From JAJRXR01 sp041987545 (GTDB lineage: Bacteria; Planctomycetota; Phycisphaerae; Phycisphaerales; UBA1924), in contig JBHIWH010000003.1 of the NCBI GenBank assembly GCA_041987545.1, forward strand, positions 186,001 through 250,000: 64,000 nucleotides of DNA. Reading direction: 5' to 3'. Of the stretch, positions 24,511 through 32,471 are shown one piece after another. The position numbers were made by a program, and so were the translations under genes. Within the stretch, counting starts at the first letter, position 1; each line of letters opens with the position of its first letter. The notes below the pieces were generated by a model, which was given only the letters and a program-made list of their open reading frames with translations, had not been told where the DNA came from and ran no database searches.

Positions 24511-25908
24511 TCAGCCCCCGGCCTGGGTGCGGGCGAGTTCCTCGCGGATCACGCGCTGCACGCGGGCCATGATCTCGTCGGCCGACTCCTCGCGGGAGTT
24601 CGTCTCGCGGCTGATGAGGCGCCCCTGCGCGTCGATCACGTCGATCGTCGGCGCGACGCGGACGCGGTAGTCGCGGCGCATCTGGTCGGCGTCGACGAGC
24701 AGGGTGTGCTTGTACCCGTTCCTGTTGATCAGGTCGGCCGCGGCGCCGGGCGTCGATTCCATGAACGCCGGGGCGTACACGGCCACGTCCTCGCCCGCGA
24801 ACGTGTCCACGAGGGCGCTGACCAGGGGCGAGTACTCGCGGCAGGGCACGCACCAGGTGCCCCAGTAGTACAGCACCACGATCTGGCCCTGGAGGCCGTC
24901 GAGCGTGACCGACTCGCCCGAGGCGGTCTTGAGCTCGAAGTCGGGCATGGCGCGGCGCCCGGCAGTGGGGTCTGGGGCGGGGCGGGCCGTGCCCGCGTCC
25001 GGGCGGCGCTCGGGCCGCGTCGCGGGCATGGTCCGCGAGCCGATCCGGGGCGCCGATGATCGCTGGTCGATCTCCTCGTACCCCGCGGGGACCTCGACGG
25101 TCATGTCCGACTCGTCCAGGGGCGGGTTGGACTTCACGTCCGTGTACGTGACGTTGAGCGACAGCGTGTACGCGGTGTCGTGGATCCGCTCGAGCTTGCG
25201 GGGCATCGAGTCGTTGACCCCCAGGAACCAGCGGGACTTGTTGTGCTTGGCCCGGCGCGAGGGGCGGCGCCCGGGCTCCTCGGCGTACTCGACGAGCACG
25301 ACGTCGCACTCCACGCCGCCCACGGTCTGGCGGTCCTCGAGTGCATGCGTCGCGCCGGGCGCCAGCTCCCGCTCCAGGGGCGTGGCGGCGAACAGCTCGT
25401 CGAGGTTGAAGTGCTCGCGGAGGGCGAAGCCCCCGCCCCGGGCACGGTCGGCGGGCGCGGTCTTGACGCTCTTGGACGCGTGCTCGACCCAGGTCAGGTC
25501 GCGCGAGTTGGACGCGAAGTCGTACGTGTACTCCTCGCCCGTGTCGGCCCGGTCCTTGCCCACGCCGAAGACGCGCGTGGTCCACGGGCCGAGCTCCTCC
25601 ACGTCGCCCTCGTCGTTGCGTCGGATGTTCATCGTCGACCGCCCGGTGGGCATGAACTTGACGAACATGTCCGAGCCCCCGCCCGAGAGCTCGCCCGTCG
25701 CGCTGAACGCGTCGAGCTTCTGGACGGCGATCGCCGCCCGCTCCAGGATCGCCCGGGCCTCGGGCGAGGTCACGGGCGCGGCGTCCTGCCCGGAGGCGGC
25801 GTTGGCCGGCTGGTCCCCCGGCTGGAGGTTCTCGAGCATCTGGCCCGCGGCCGGGGCGGCCAGGCAGGCGGTCAGGGCGAGGAAGAGGGGGGTGATGGGG
25901 CTGCGCAC
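24511..25908 (-). CDS. Exported protein with lipoprotein-sorting-like domain and C-terminal thioredoxin (TlpA-like) domain
   Basis: A 465-residue protein. GTG at 25908 is chosen because AGGAG precedes it by 6 bases and the signal peptide (RSPITPLFLALTACLAAPA) follows. Residues 60-310 resemble DUF2092/LolA-like beta-rich proteins that start with ARAILERAAIAVQKLDAFSA. After a Pro/Arg linker, residues 325-465 are a TlpA/ResA thioredoxin fold with WCVPC (Cys353, Cys356) and the cis-proline region VAPTIDVIDAQG. It probably acts as an envelope thiol oxidoreductase. The fusion of an LolA-like sensor or carrier to thioredoxin recurs in planctomycetes. Confidence 0.83.
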   Translation of the reverse strand: MRSPITPLFLALTACLAAPAAGQMLENLQPGDQPANAASGQDAAPVTSPEARAILERAAIAVQKLDAFSATGELSGGGSDMFVKFMPTGRSTMNIRRNDEGDVEELGPWTTRVFGVGKDRADTGEEYTYDFASNSRDLTWVEHASKSVKTAPADRARGGGFALREHFNLDELFAATPLERELAPGATHALEDRQTVGGVECDVVLVEYAEEPGRRPSRRAKHNKSRWFLGVNDSMPRKLERIHDTAYTLSLNVTYTDVKSNPPLDESDMTVEVPAGYEEIDQRSSAPRIGSRTMPATRPERRPDAGTARPAPDPTAGRRAMPDFELKTASGESVTLDGLQGQIVVLYYWGTWCVPCREYSPLVSALVDTFAGEDVAVYAPAFMESTPGAAADLINRNGYKHTLLVDADQMRRDYRVRVAPTIDVIDAQGRLISRETNSREESADEIMARVQRVIREELARTQAGG

Positions 25909-25993
25909 GTCGGGCTCCTGGGGGGTGGTCTGTCTCGGGTGTCCTACCCGTGGCGGGGGGCGGTTGTTCCCGCCCGATCGGGTGTTCCGGGCC

Positions 25994-26854
25994 TCAGGCC
26001 GAACGACCGAGGAGGGTGGAGAGTGCCTCGCCCGGGTGTTCGGCACGCATCAGGTGCTCGCCGACGAGCAGGATCCGGACCCCCGCCCGCCCGAGCCGCG
26101 TGACGTCGTCGTGCTCGGTGATCCCGGACTCGCTGACGAGGACGCTGGTGTCGTCCACGAGATCGACCAGGCGGAGGGTGTGGTTGAGATCGGTGGTCAT
26201 GGACTCCAGATCGCGGTTGTTGATGCCCAGGAGCCCGTATCCCGGGTGCGGGAATCCCACGTGGGGGCGGACCCGGAGCAGGTTGTCCATGGAGTGGGCC
26301 TCGAGCAGGGCGGTCATCTGGAGCTGCTGAGAGAGGATCAGGAGGTCCACGATCTGGGCCTCGGTGAGGCACTCGGCGATCAGGAGGACGGCGTCGGCCC
26401 CCGCGGCCCTGGACTCCCAGAGCTGCCATTCGTCGATGATGAAGTCCTTGCGGAGGACCGGGAGCGGGACGCTGTCTTTGATCCGCTGGATGAAGGAGAG
26501 GCGGCCCCCGAAGAACTTCTCGTCCGTGAGGCACGAGATGGCCGATGCGCCCCCGTTGAGGTACTGCCGCGCAATGGGCTCGGGCGAGAAGTCATCCTGC
26601 GCATACTCGGGGCGGATCCAGCCCGCGGAGGGGCTCTTGCGCTTGATCTCGGCGATGACGGCGGGCAGGCCGGCCCGGCTGATCCGCCGGACGGCGCCGA
26701 AGAAGTTCCGGGGGGGCTCGGCCTGGGCGACCAGCGCCTCCAGCTCCCGCATCGGGGTCCCCGCCTTGAGCCGATCCACCTCCGCGCGCTTGTGCTCCAC
26801 GATCTGGCGGAGCGTGGCGGGCATGTGCTCGGGGCCGGTGGGCATAGGCGTCAT
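25994..26854 (-). CDS. trpC: Indole-3-glycerol phosphate synthase
   Basis: A complete TIM-barrel IGPS of up to 286 residues. Catalytic lysines and acids are visible in VIAEIKRKSPSAG, LPVLRKDFIIDEWQ and LLIAECL, and the phosphate site in LVSESGI and LVGEHLMRAEHPG. It converts CdRP to indole-3-glycerol phosphate in tryptophan synthesis. No other trp gene is adjacent, so the pathway is dispersed. Starts at 26854, 26845 and 26824 are all possible; none has a ribosome site. Every choice touches or overlaps the divergent CPBP gene start. Confidence 0.95.
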   Translation of the reverse strand: MTPMPTGPEHMPATLRQIVEHKRAEVDRLKAGTPMRELEALVAQAEPPRNFFGAVRRISRAGLPAVIAEIKRKSPSAGWIRPEYAQDDFSPEPIARQYLNGGASAISCLTDEKFFGGRLSFIQRIKDSVPLPVLRKDFIIDEWQLWESRAAGADAVLLIAECLTEAQIVDLLILSQQLQMTALLEAHSMDNLLRVRPHVGFPHPGYGLLGINNRDLESMTTDLNHTLRLVDLVDDTSVLVSESGITEHDDVTRLGRAGVRILLVGEHLMRAEHPGEALSTLLGRSA

Positions 26855-27836
26855 TGTTGCGCTGGCGCTGGGCGTTTTCGCCCCGCTCGCCCTGGCCCAG
26901 GATGGGGGCGGGGAGCAGCTGGCCAACAAGAGCGTCCGCGACGTCATGAAGGACGTGGATCAGTGGAAGCTGCCCCTGCTGGCCATCGCCTCGCTGCTCG
27001 TGCTGGCGCTGCTGCTGGCCGGCGGGCTGCTCAAGCCCGGGGGCTTTGAGAAGGCGGGCGGGCGCGACCTGGGGCCCGTGCCCAGCGCGATCTGGGTCTT
27101 CGCCGCCCTGGTCGTGCTGCTGGCGATGTACTCGGCCAAGGGCGTGCTGACGGCGACAGGCGTCTTCGACCAGCTCGGGGGCGAGGGCGGGCTGAGCGAG
27201 GACCAGCAGGCGATCGTGACGACGCTGGGCGCCTACGCCCTCGGCTCGATCGCGGGCCTGGGGATGCTCTTCGTCCTGCACAAGTCCGCGCCCGAGGCGG
27301 GGCTCAAGGTCTCGGGCCTCGACGCGCCCCTGGGCCTGGGCTGCTTTCTGCTGGCCTTCCCGATCGTGCAGCTGGCGGCGGTCGTCGCGTTCCAGATCTA
27401 CACGGGCGTGACCAAGGGCGAGACGCCCGACCCGATCGCCCACGACGTGCTCCGCTCCATCCGCGACCAGTTCGCGGGCGGGACGCAGGACGTGTGGACC
27501 TGGCTGACAATCGCCGCCGCCGTCATCGGGGCGCCGATCGTCGAGGAGCTGGTCTACCGCGTCTTCCTGCAGTCGGCGATGCTCAAGCTGTTCAAGAGCG
27601 CGTGGGTGTCGATCATCCTGAGCGCGCTGATCTTCGCGGCGATGCACCGGGTGGCGGCCGAGGAGGCGGCCCGGGTCCCCTGGCACGCGCTGATCCCGCT
27701 GTTCGCCCTGGGCGTCACAATGGGCGTGGCGTACGAGCGGACGAGGCGGGTCGGGGTGCCGATCGCCATGCACATGTGTTTCAACGCGCTGATGATCGCG
27801 CTGGTCGTGCTCGGCGCGGAGCCGGCGGAGGGGTGA
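26823..27836 (+). CDS. CPBP (CAAX-type) intramembrane protease
   Basis: A 337-residue polytopic membrane protein with a signal-like start (GVIVALALGVFAPLALA) and about eight hydrophobic segments. The three CPBP motifs are intact: EELVYR, FAAMH and HMCFN. These supply the glutamates and histidines of the glutamate-type intramembrane protease. Bacterial members process bacteriocins, immunity factors or unknown peptides. The start may be ATG 26823 or GTG 26838; both overlap the divergent trpC start. The stop overlaps the next ATG (TGATG), so a helix-turn-helix protein is made with it. Confidence 0.87.
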   Translation: MCSGPVGIGVIVALALGVFAPLALAQDGGGEQLANKSVRDVMKDVDQWKLPLLAIASLLVLALLLAGGLLKPGGFEKAGGRDLGPVPSAIWVFAALVVLLAMYSAKGVLTATGVFDQLGGEGGLSEDQQAIVTTLGAYALGSIAGLGMLFVLHKSAPEAGLKVSGLDAPLGLGCFLLAFPIVQLAAVVAFQIYTGVTKGETPDPIAHDVLRSIRDQFAGGTQDVWTWLTIAAAVIGAPIVEELVYRVFLQSAMLKLFKSAWVSIILSALIFAAMHRVAAEEAARVPWHALIPLFALGVTMGVAYERTRRVGVPIAMHMCFNALMIALVVLGAEPAEG

Positions 27837-28444
27837 TGGCGGGCGAGCGGAAGAGAGGCCGGGGATCGCGTCGGAGCGTGTTCGAGCTCAAGACCGTCAA
27901 GCACTTCGAGGCGCTCCGCTCCGGGCTGAGGCGGGTGATCGTGCGGGTCGGGGGCGAGCTGGGCGAGTTCTCCGTCGGCGATCTGGCCGAGCACACCGGG
28001 CGGCGCAAGACCGCCCTGTACCGGCACGTCAAGATCCTGGTGGACGCGGGGCTGCTGATCGAGGTGGGCGAGCGGGGCGAGGGGCGGAAGCGCGAGGCGG
28101 TGTACTCGCCCGCGGCCGACTCGTTCTACACGACCGACGCGCCGCTGCCCCCGGGCGCCTCGCGGGCGCTGGCCGACGCGATCGCGACCGACCTCCGCCT
28201 GGCCGACCGGAGCGTCCGCCGCTCGCTGTCCTCTGGCGAGGCGGTCGCGGGCGGGGCCAGCCGCGACACCTGGTGCGGGACGATGTTCGGCTGGCTCACG
28301 CCCACGCAGCTCCGCGAGCTCAACAAGCTCGCGATGGAGATCTTCGATCCCTTCGACGGCGGCGTTCCCAGGCCCGGGACGCGGCACTACGGCGTCTCGG
28401 TCGTCGTCTACCCGCTCGATCTCGAGGGCGAGGACGACGAGTAG
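27836..28444 (+). CDS. Helix-turn-helix regulator coupled to the CPBP protease
   Basis: A 202-residue protein. A basic leader (GERKRGRGSRRS) is followed by an ArsR/MarR-like winged helix around residues 40-95: FSVGDLAEHTGRRKTALYRH, then KILVDAGLLIEVGE and a basic wing. The C-terminal 100 residues (about 105-202) are acidic at the end and may sense a signal; I do not recognise them. The ATG at 27836 overlaps the protease stop by one base. Regulation of the protease or its target is suggested only by that coupling. Confidence 0.75.
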   Translation: MAGERKRGRGSRRSVFELKTVKHFEALRSGLRRVIVRVGGELGEFSVGDLAEHTGRRKTALYRHVKILVDAGLLIEVGERGEGRKREAVYSPAADSFYTTDAPLPPGASRALADAIATDLRLADRSVRRSLSSGEAVAGGASRDTWCGTMFGWLTPTQLRELNKLAMEIFDPFDGGVPRPGTRHYGVSVVVYPLDLEGEDDE

Positions 28445-28532
28445 CCGCCTGCGACCGCCGACCGGCGAGGCTGCGGGCTCGAATCGGGCGCACGTCGACG
28501 ACTTTCTTGCACCCGCCCGCTATGACCGGGGA

Positions 28533-28538
28533 TACGCT
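28533..28538 (+). promoter_or_regulatory. -10 element TACGCT, 7 bases before ATG 28546
   Basis: TACGCT, then GCCGCGC, then ATG. The spacing favours 28546 over the upstream in-frame ATG at 28522 as the start, and 28546 also begins the signal peptide. Confidence 0.4.
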
Positions 28539-28545
28539 GCCGCGC

Positions 28546-29751
28546 ATGCGGACAGGAACGCTCGGATGCTTCGTGCTGTGGGTGATGCTCGCGGCCGTCA
28601 CGGTGCAGGCCTTCGGCGCTCGGGCCGGCCCCGATTCGCCCCCGGAGGGCGACCGGGCGCTGCTCGAACTGCTCACCCAGATGCCCCACTCCGAGGAGTT
28701 GGCCGCCGCCGCTTGGGAGCGCGGCTACCTCGTGTACGGCGAGGGTGGGATGTTCTCGGCGATGGACTTCGCGCTCAGCGAGCGCGGGGAGCCGCTGCGC
28801 GACGAGCTACGCCACGCCGCGCTCGTCGTTGCCCGCGCCCTCCAAGACCGGGGCGGGGAGATTGACGCGCGGGCGTCGCACACGCGGTTCTGGTGCGAGG
28901 CCGTGATGTATGCGGCCGCCGACCCCGATGACGATCGTGTCGTCGACTATCTCCGGGGCCGCCTGCGTGACTACATGCCGTTCCTTGCCCCGGAGCTCGA
29001 ATGGGACGGCGATATCAGGAAATCGATGGCGAGGTACGAGACGGAACAACTGCTCGCGACGCTCGCCCAGTACGGGCCCGCGGCCGCGGGCGCACTCCCC
29101 GAGGTGCTCGAGATCTCGCGGGTCCCCGATCCGATCAAGGGCGTCATTCTCCGCGACGACGTCGTCAGTGCCCTCGCGGCGATGCGCGGGCTCGCCGAGC
29201 CGGCGCTGCCGTATCTCAACCGGGGGTTCGGCGACGCCCAGTTCCGATGGGCGGCGATGCTGGTCGGGGGCGACGAGACCGACCCGGTCGATGCCGTCCT
29301 CGTGCTCTTCGAGGACGAGAACTGGAGGATCCGCCGGGGCGCGATGTCCGTCGCGCGCCAGGAGCACCTGCTCGACCCGCGGATCGTGGATGCGATGCTC
29401 CAGCTGGTGCGGGAGGATGAGAAGGAGCATGTCCGACACGCCGCGGCCAGGGAGCTGCTCGGTCTCGGGGAGCACGTGGACGCGGTGCACGCGGCGATGC
29501 TCGACACGAGCCTCGCCGGGGCCAGCGCGTATTCCCGTGTTCAACTGCTCGGGCACTGGGGCCTCGACGCCCGCCCGCTGCTCGCGAAGCTGCGCGAGGA
29601 GCGCGAGGCCACGAGGCACACGGAGAACTACGACAGCCTCATCAGCGCGCTCAAGAACGGCGAGCCGGGGGAGATCGGTCGGGTGAGTGTTGTCCCTCAG
29701 AGACCCGGCTCCGGCCGCAAATACTGGGGGGACTACACTTCGGCCCCATGA
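28546..29751 (+). CDS. Exported HEAT-repeat-like protein
   Basis: A 401-residue protein with a signal peptide (LGCFVLWVMLAAVTVQAF) and then helical pairs throughout, for example PAAAGALPEVLEIS, DVVSALAAMRGLAEPALPYL and EHVRHAAARELLGLGEHVDA, with the A-x-x-A-L pattern of HEAT/PBS-lyase-like repeats. Such repeats act as binding scaffolds; there is no catalytic motif. It probably works in the periplasm. The 3' end overlaps trpS by 4 bases (ATGA), and trpS also seems to have its own -10 box inside this gene. Confidence 0.72.
   Translation: MRTGTLGCFVLWVMLAAVTVQAFGARAGPDSPPEGDRALLELLTQMPHSEELAAAAWERGYLVYGEGGMFSAMDFALSERGEPLRDELRHAALVVARALQDRGGEIDARASHTRFWCEAVMYAAADPDDDRVVDYLRGRLRDYMPFLAPELEWDGDIRKSMARYETEQLLATLAQYGPAAAGALPEVLEISRVPDPIKGVILRDDVVSALAAMRGLAEPALPYLNRGFGDAQFRWAAMLVGGDETDPVDAVLVLFEDENWRIRRGAMSVARQEHLLDPRIVDAMLQLVREDEKEHVRHAAARELLGLGEHVDAVHAAMLDTSLAGASAYSRVQLLGHWGLDARPLLAKLREEREATRHTENYDSLISALKNGEPGEIGRVSVVPQRPGSGRKYWGDYTSAP
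29734..29739 (+). promoter_or_regulatory. -10 element TACACT, 8 bases before trpS ATG
   Basis: TACACT, then TCGGCCCC, then the trpS ATG at 29748. It lies inside the last codons of the upstream gene, so trpS could be transcribed on its own as a leaderless mRNA. Confidence 0.45.
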
Positions 29752-30830
29752 GCCCCGAGCCGACCGCAGACAAGCCCCGCATCCTCACCGGCGACACCCC
29801 CACCGGGCGCCTGCACCTCGGGCACTGGGTCGGCTCGGTCGAGAACCGCGTCGCCCTGCAGGACGACTACGACTGCTACTTCCTGATCGCGAACATGCAC
29901 GCGTTCACCACCCGGGCCGACAAGCCGGGCGAGATCCGCGAGTCCACGATCGAGATCGTCAAGGACTGGCTCGCCTGCGGCATCGACCCCGAGCGGTCCA
30001 CCGTCGTCCTCCAGTCCGAGATCCCGGCCATCGTCGAGCTGAGCTGGTACTTCGCCATGCTCATCCCTTTCAACCGGGTGATGCGCAACCCGACCCTGAA
30101 GACAGAGATCGAGGCCAAGGGCCTGGGTGATCACTACAGCTTCGGCTTCCCGCTGTACGCCGTCGGGCAGTGCGCCGACATTCTGGTTTTTCGCCCAGAG
30201 CTGGTGCCCGTGGGCGAGGACCAGGTCGCGCACATCGAGATGACCCGCGAGGTCGCACGCCGCTTCAACCAGGTGTACCGCGGCGTCGACCCGCAGACCG
30301 AGGACGAGGAATACGTCAACGCCGGCGGGCTCTTCCCGATCCCCGCGGCCAAGGTCGGGCGGATCGCGCGCCTGCCGGGTACGGACGGCGTCAACAAGAT
30401 GTCCAAGAGCCTCAACAACGCCATCTTCCTCACCGATACGCCCAAGCAGGTCAAGAAGAAGATGGGCCAGATCTACACCGGGCGTCAGGCGATGGACGAG
30501 CCCGGGGACATCGACAACTCGCTCTTCCAGTACGTCCGCGCGTTCATCAAGGACGAGGGCCGCGTCAAGGAGCTGGAGGAGGCGTACGCCAAGGGCGACA
30601 ACATCGGCGACGGGCACGTGAAGGTCGAGGTCGCGGGCGCGATCAGCGAGCTGCTCGCGCCCATGCAGGAGCGCCGGGCCCGGTACGAGACGCCCGAGGG
30701 CGAGGCCGAGGTCATCGACGTCATCCGCGCCGGGATCGCCAAGGCGACCCCGGTCGCCGAGGAGACCCTGGCGCTGGCCAAGGAGGCGATGCGGCTGGAC
30801 TTCACGCCCCGGACGATCACGTTCGGCTGA
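29748..30830 (+). CDS. trpS: Tryptophan-tRNA ligase
   Basis: A 360-residue class I synthetase. HIGH-type motif is TPTGRLHLGHW, and KMSKS is VNKMSKSLNNAI. The tryptophan/ATP pocket segments (NMHAFTT, MQNPTLKTE-like RNPTLKTEIEAKG, PVGEDQVAHIEMTR) are in place. It charges tRNA-Trp. Length fits bacterial TrpRS with a small connective insert. It overlaps the upstream gene by 4 bases. Confidence 0.96.
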   Translation: MSPEPTADKPRILTGDTPTGRLHLGHWVGSVENRVALQDDYDCYFLIANMHAFTTRADKPGEIRESTIEIVKDWLACGIDPERSTVVLQSEIPAIVELSWYFAMLIPFNRVMRNPTLKTEIEAKGLGDHYSFGFPLYAVGQCADILVFRPELVPVGEDQVAHIEMTREVARRFNQVYRGVDPQTEDEEYVNAGGLFPIPAAKVGRIARLPGTDGVNKMSKSLNNAIFLTDTPKQVKKKMGQIYTGRQAMDEPGDIDNSLFQYVRAFIKDEGRVKELEEAYAKGDNIGDGHVKVEVAGAISELLAPMQERRARYETPEGEAEVIDVIRAGIAKATPVAEETLALAKEAMRLDFTPRTITFG

Positions 30831-30844
30831 CGCGGGCGCCCGGC

Positions 30845-30850
30845 TAGGAT
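30845..30850 (+). promoter_or_regulatory. -10 element TAGGAT, 6 bases before ATG 30857
   Basis: TAGGAT, CGGGCC, ATG. The same hexamer and almost the same spacer precede der (18791), which supports the small gene at 30857 being real. Confidence 0.5.
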
Positions 30851-30856
30851 CGGGCC

Positions 30857-31054
30857 ATGAACTGGACCTTCTGGATCGTCGGCGCCGTCGTCCTCGCGAT
30901 CGGCGCGGGCGCGGGCACGCTGATCTGGTGGAAGGTCGGCGACCAGTGGGCCGACGCCGAGCACCAGAAGTTCGGCCCCCGCCGCGAGAAGACCGACGGG
31001 CCGGCGCCGACCGTCATCGAGGACTTCGACCCCGACGCGGGGCGCGACGCCTGA
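30857..31054 (+). CDS. Small single-pass membrane protein
   Basis: A 65-residue protein with one TM helix (FWIVGAVVLAIGAGAGTLIW) and a charged cytoplasmic tail ending in an acidic stretch. There are no homologues I can name. It is supported by the leaderless-type promoter directly upstream and by its position 22 bases before truA. It may be co-transcribed with truA. Confidence 0.6.
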   Translation: MNWTFWIVGAVVLAIGAGAGTLIWWKVGDQWADAEHQKFGPRREKTDGPAPTVIEDFDPDAGRDA

Positions 31055-31076
31055 GGCGTCGGCGGGGGACGCGCGC

Positions 31077-31997
31077 GTGCCCAGGTACAAGCTCACAGTC
31101 GCCTACGACGGCACAGACTTCCACGGCTGGCAGAAGCAGGAGCCGCCCGCGCCCGACCCCGACGACCCGGCCGCCCCGACGCTGCCCGGCACGCCGGACG
31201 AGATCGAGGGCAAGCCGGGGCGGGTCGCGCTGCGCACCGTCCAGCACGTGCTCGAGCAGGCGGTCCGCGAGACCATCCGCGAGCCGATCGCCCTGTCCGG
31301 CGCCTCGCGGACCGACGCGGGCGTGCACGCGTGGGGCCAGGTCGCCGCGTTCACGTCCAGCCCCGACCCCGACCGCGGCGTCGGCTGGCCCGAGGAGCGG
31401 GGCTGCGACGCGCTCGTGCGGGCGATCAACTCCCGCCTGCCCGAGGATTTGCTCGTGCGCAACGCGGAGGTCGTGGTCGACGGTTTCGAGCCGATCGGCG
31501 GCGCGACGAGCAAGGCGTACAGCTACACGATCCACGCCTCGCCGACGCGCCCCCTGTGGGACAGGCGGTACGTCTTCCACACGTGGCGCGGCCTCGACCT
31601 GGCCCGGATGCGGGAGGCGGCTGGGCAGTTCGTGGGCACGCACGACTTCGCGGCCCTGGCCGCCGCCGGGCACGGGCGCCAGACGACGGTGCGGACGATC
31701 TTCGCCTGTGAGGTAGCCGAGATCCCCCTCCCTCTCCCCCCCGGGGGAGAGGACCGGGGCGCCGGGGCTCCTTCCTCTCCGTTTCCTACTAGTCGCCTCC
31801 GCATCGACGTCACGGGCGACGGCTTCCTCTACAACATGGTCCGCATCCTCGCGGGCACGCTGCACGAGGTGGGGCGTGGCAAGATCGAGCCGAACTCCAT
31901 CGCCTCGGTCCTCGAATCGAGGGACAGGACGAACGCGGGGCCGACGCTGCCGCCGGAGGGGCTGCGGCTCGAGTGGGTGAGGTACGGCGAGGAATGA
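31077..31997 (+). CDS. truA: tRNA pseudouridine(38-40) synthase TruA with two insertions
   Basis: A 306-residue TruA that starts with GTG. The catalytic Asp is residue 80 in SGASRTDAGVHA, and the other core motifs (YDGTDFHGWQ, SKAYSYTIH, DGFLYNMVRILAGTL) are present. It makes pseudouridine at positions 38-40 of tRNA anticodon arms. Two insertions stand out. Residues 22-50 (Pro/Asp-rich) separate WQKQ from the TVQ helix. Residues 216-240 are encoded by a segment containing a 10-bp-stem palindrome (31731-31752) between two conserved beta strands. Both would sit in surface loops. The stop overlaps the next ATG (ATGA). Confidence 0.93.
   Translation: MPRYKLTVAYDGTDFHGWQKQEPPAPDPDDPAAPTLPGTPDEIEGKPGRVALRTVQHVLEQAVRETIREPIALSGASRTDAGVHAWGQVAAFTSSPDPDRGVGWPEERGCDALVRAINSRLPEDLLVRNAEVVVDGFEPIGGATSKAYSYTIHASPTRPLWDRRYVFHTWRGLDLARMREAAGQFVGTHDFAALAAAGHGRQTTVRTIFACEVAEIPLPLPPGGEDRGAGAPSSPFPTSRLRIDVTGDGFLYNMVRILAGTLHEVGRGKIEPNSIASVLESRDRTNAGPTLPPEGLRLEWVRYGEE
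31731..31752. repeat. Palindromic element inserted in the truA reading frame
   Basis: CCTCTCCCCC (31731-31740), two bases, then GGGGGAGAGG (31743-31752) form a perfect 10-bp inverted repeat. The surrounding insert of about 80 bases (31716-31796) is low in codon-usage sense and adds about 23 residues that other TruA proteins lack. It resembles the CCTCTCCC...GGGAGAGG palindromes scattered between genes in planctomycete genomes (from memory, not checked). Confidence 0.65.
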
Positions 31998-32449
31998 GAC
32001 GGAGCCTGCGGAAGACGTTGTTCGTGGTCTTCCTCTCGCTCGCGATTGTCTTTAGCGCTGCGTACTTCATCTCAGGATTCGGAGTATGGGGAGTCACGCA
32101 GTACCGCCGGGGCGTCGACCATCGCACGGTCGTTCTCAGGCGTGGTCAGTTCGGGTACGTGTGGATGAAGAACGGCGGCTCTTGGGACAGCACAAGCGCG
32201 ATCGGCCCGAGCCGCATGCCGGGATACTCGCTCGGACGAGCCTTGCCACACTACGTCAAGCGGCGGGCGTCGCTGTGGGGCTTCATGGCGCCGCTCTGGA
32301 TCCCCGCGGCTATCTGTGTGATTCCCGCGATCCTGCTGTTCGCATTTGGGCGAAGTACGGCGGGCGGGTGCCGACGCTGCGGATATGACCAGTCCGGGAC
32401 GCTTCTCCCGGTCTGCCCCGAGTGCGGCGAGCCAATCACCCGGCCATGA
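31994..32449 (+). CDS. Small membrane protein with C-terminal zinc ribbon
   Basis: A 151-residue protein with two TM helices (TLFVVFLSLAIVFSAAYF near the start; APLWIPAAICVIPAILLFAF near residue 105) and a C-terminal treble-clef-like zinc ribbon CRRCGYDQSGTLLPVCPEC. The CxxCGYD...CPECG pattern is common in planctomycete membrane proteins of unknown role. The ATG at 31994 overlaps the truA stop by 4 bases. Base composition is visibly lower in G+C than the neighbours in its first half, hinting at a different history. Confidence 0.72.
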   Translation: MRRSLRKTLFVVFLSLAIVFSAAYFISGFGVWGVTQYRRGVDHRTVVLRRGQFGYVWMKNGGSWDSTSAIGPSRMPGYSLGRALPHYVKRRASLWGFMAPLWIPAAICVIPAILLFAFGRSTAGGCRRCGYDQSGTLLPVCPECGEPITRP

Positions 32450-32471
32450 CGAATCCGCCCGCCCCGTTCTT

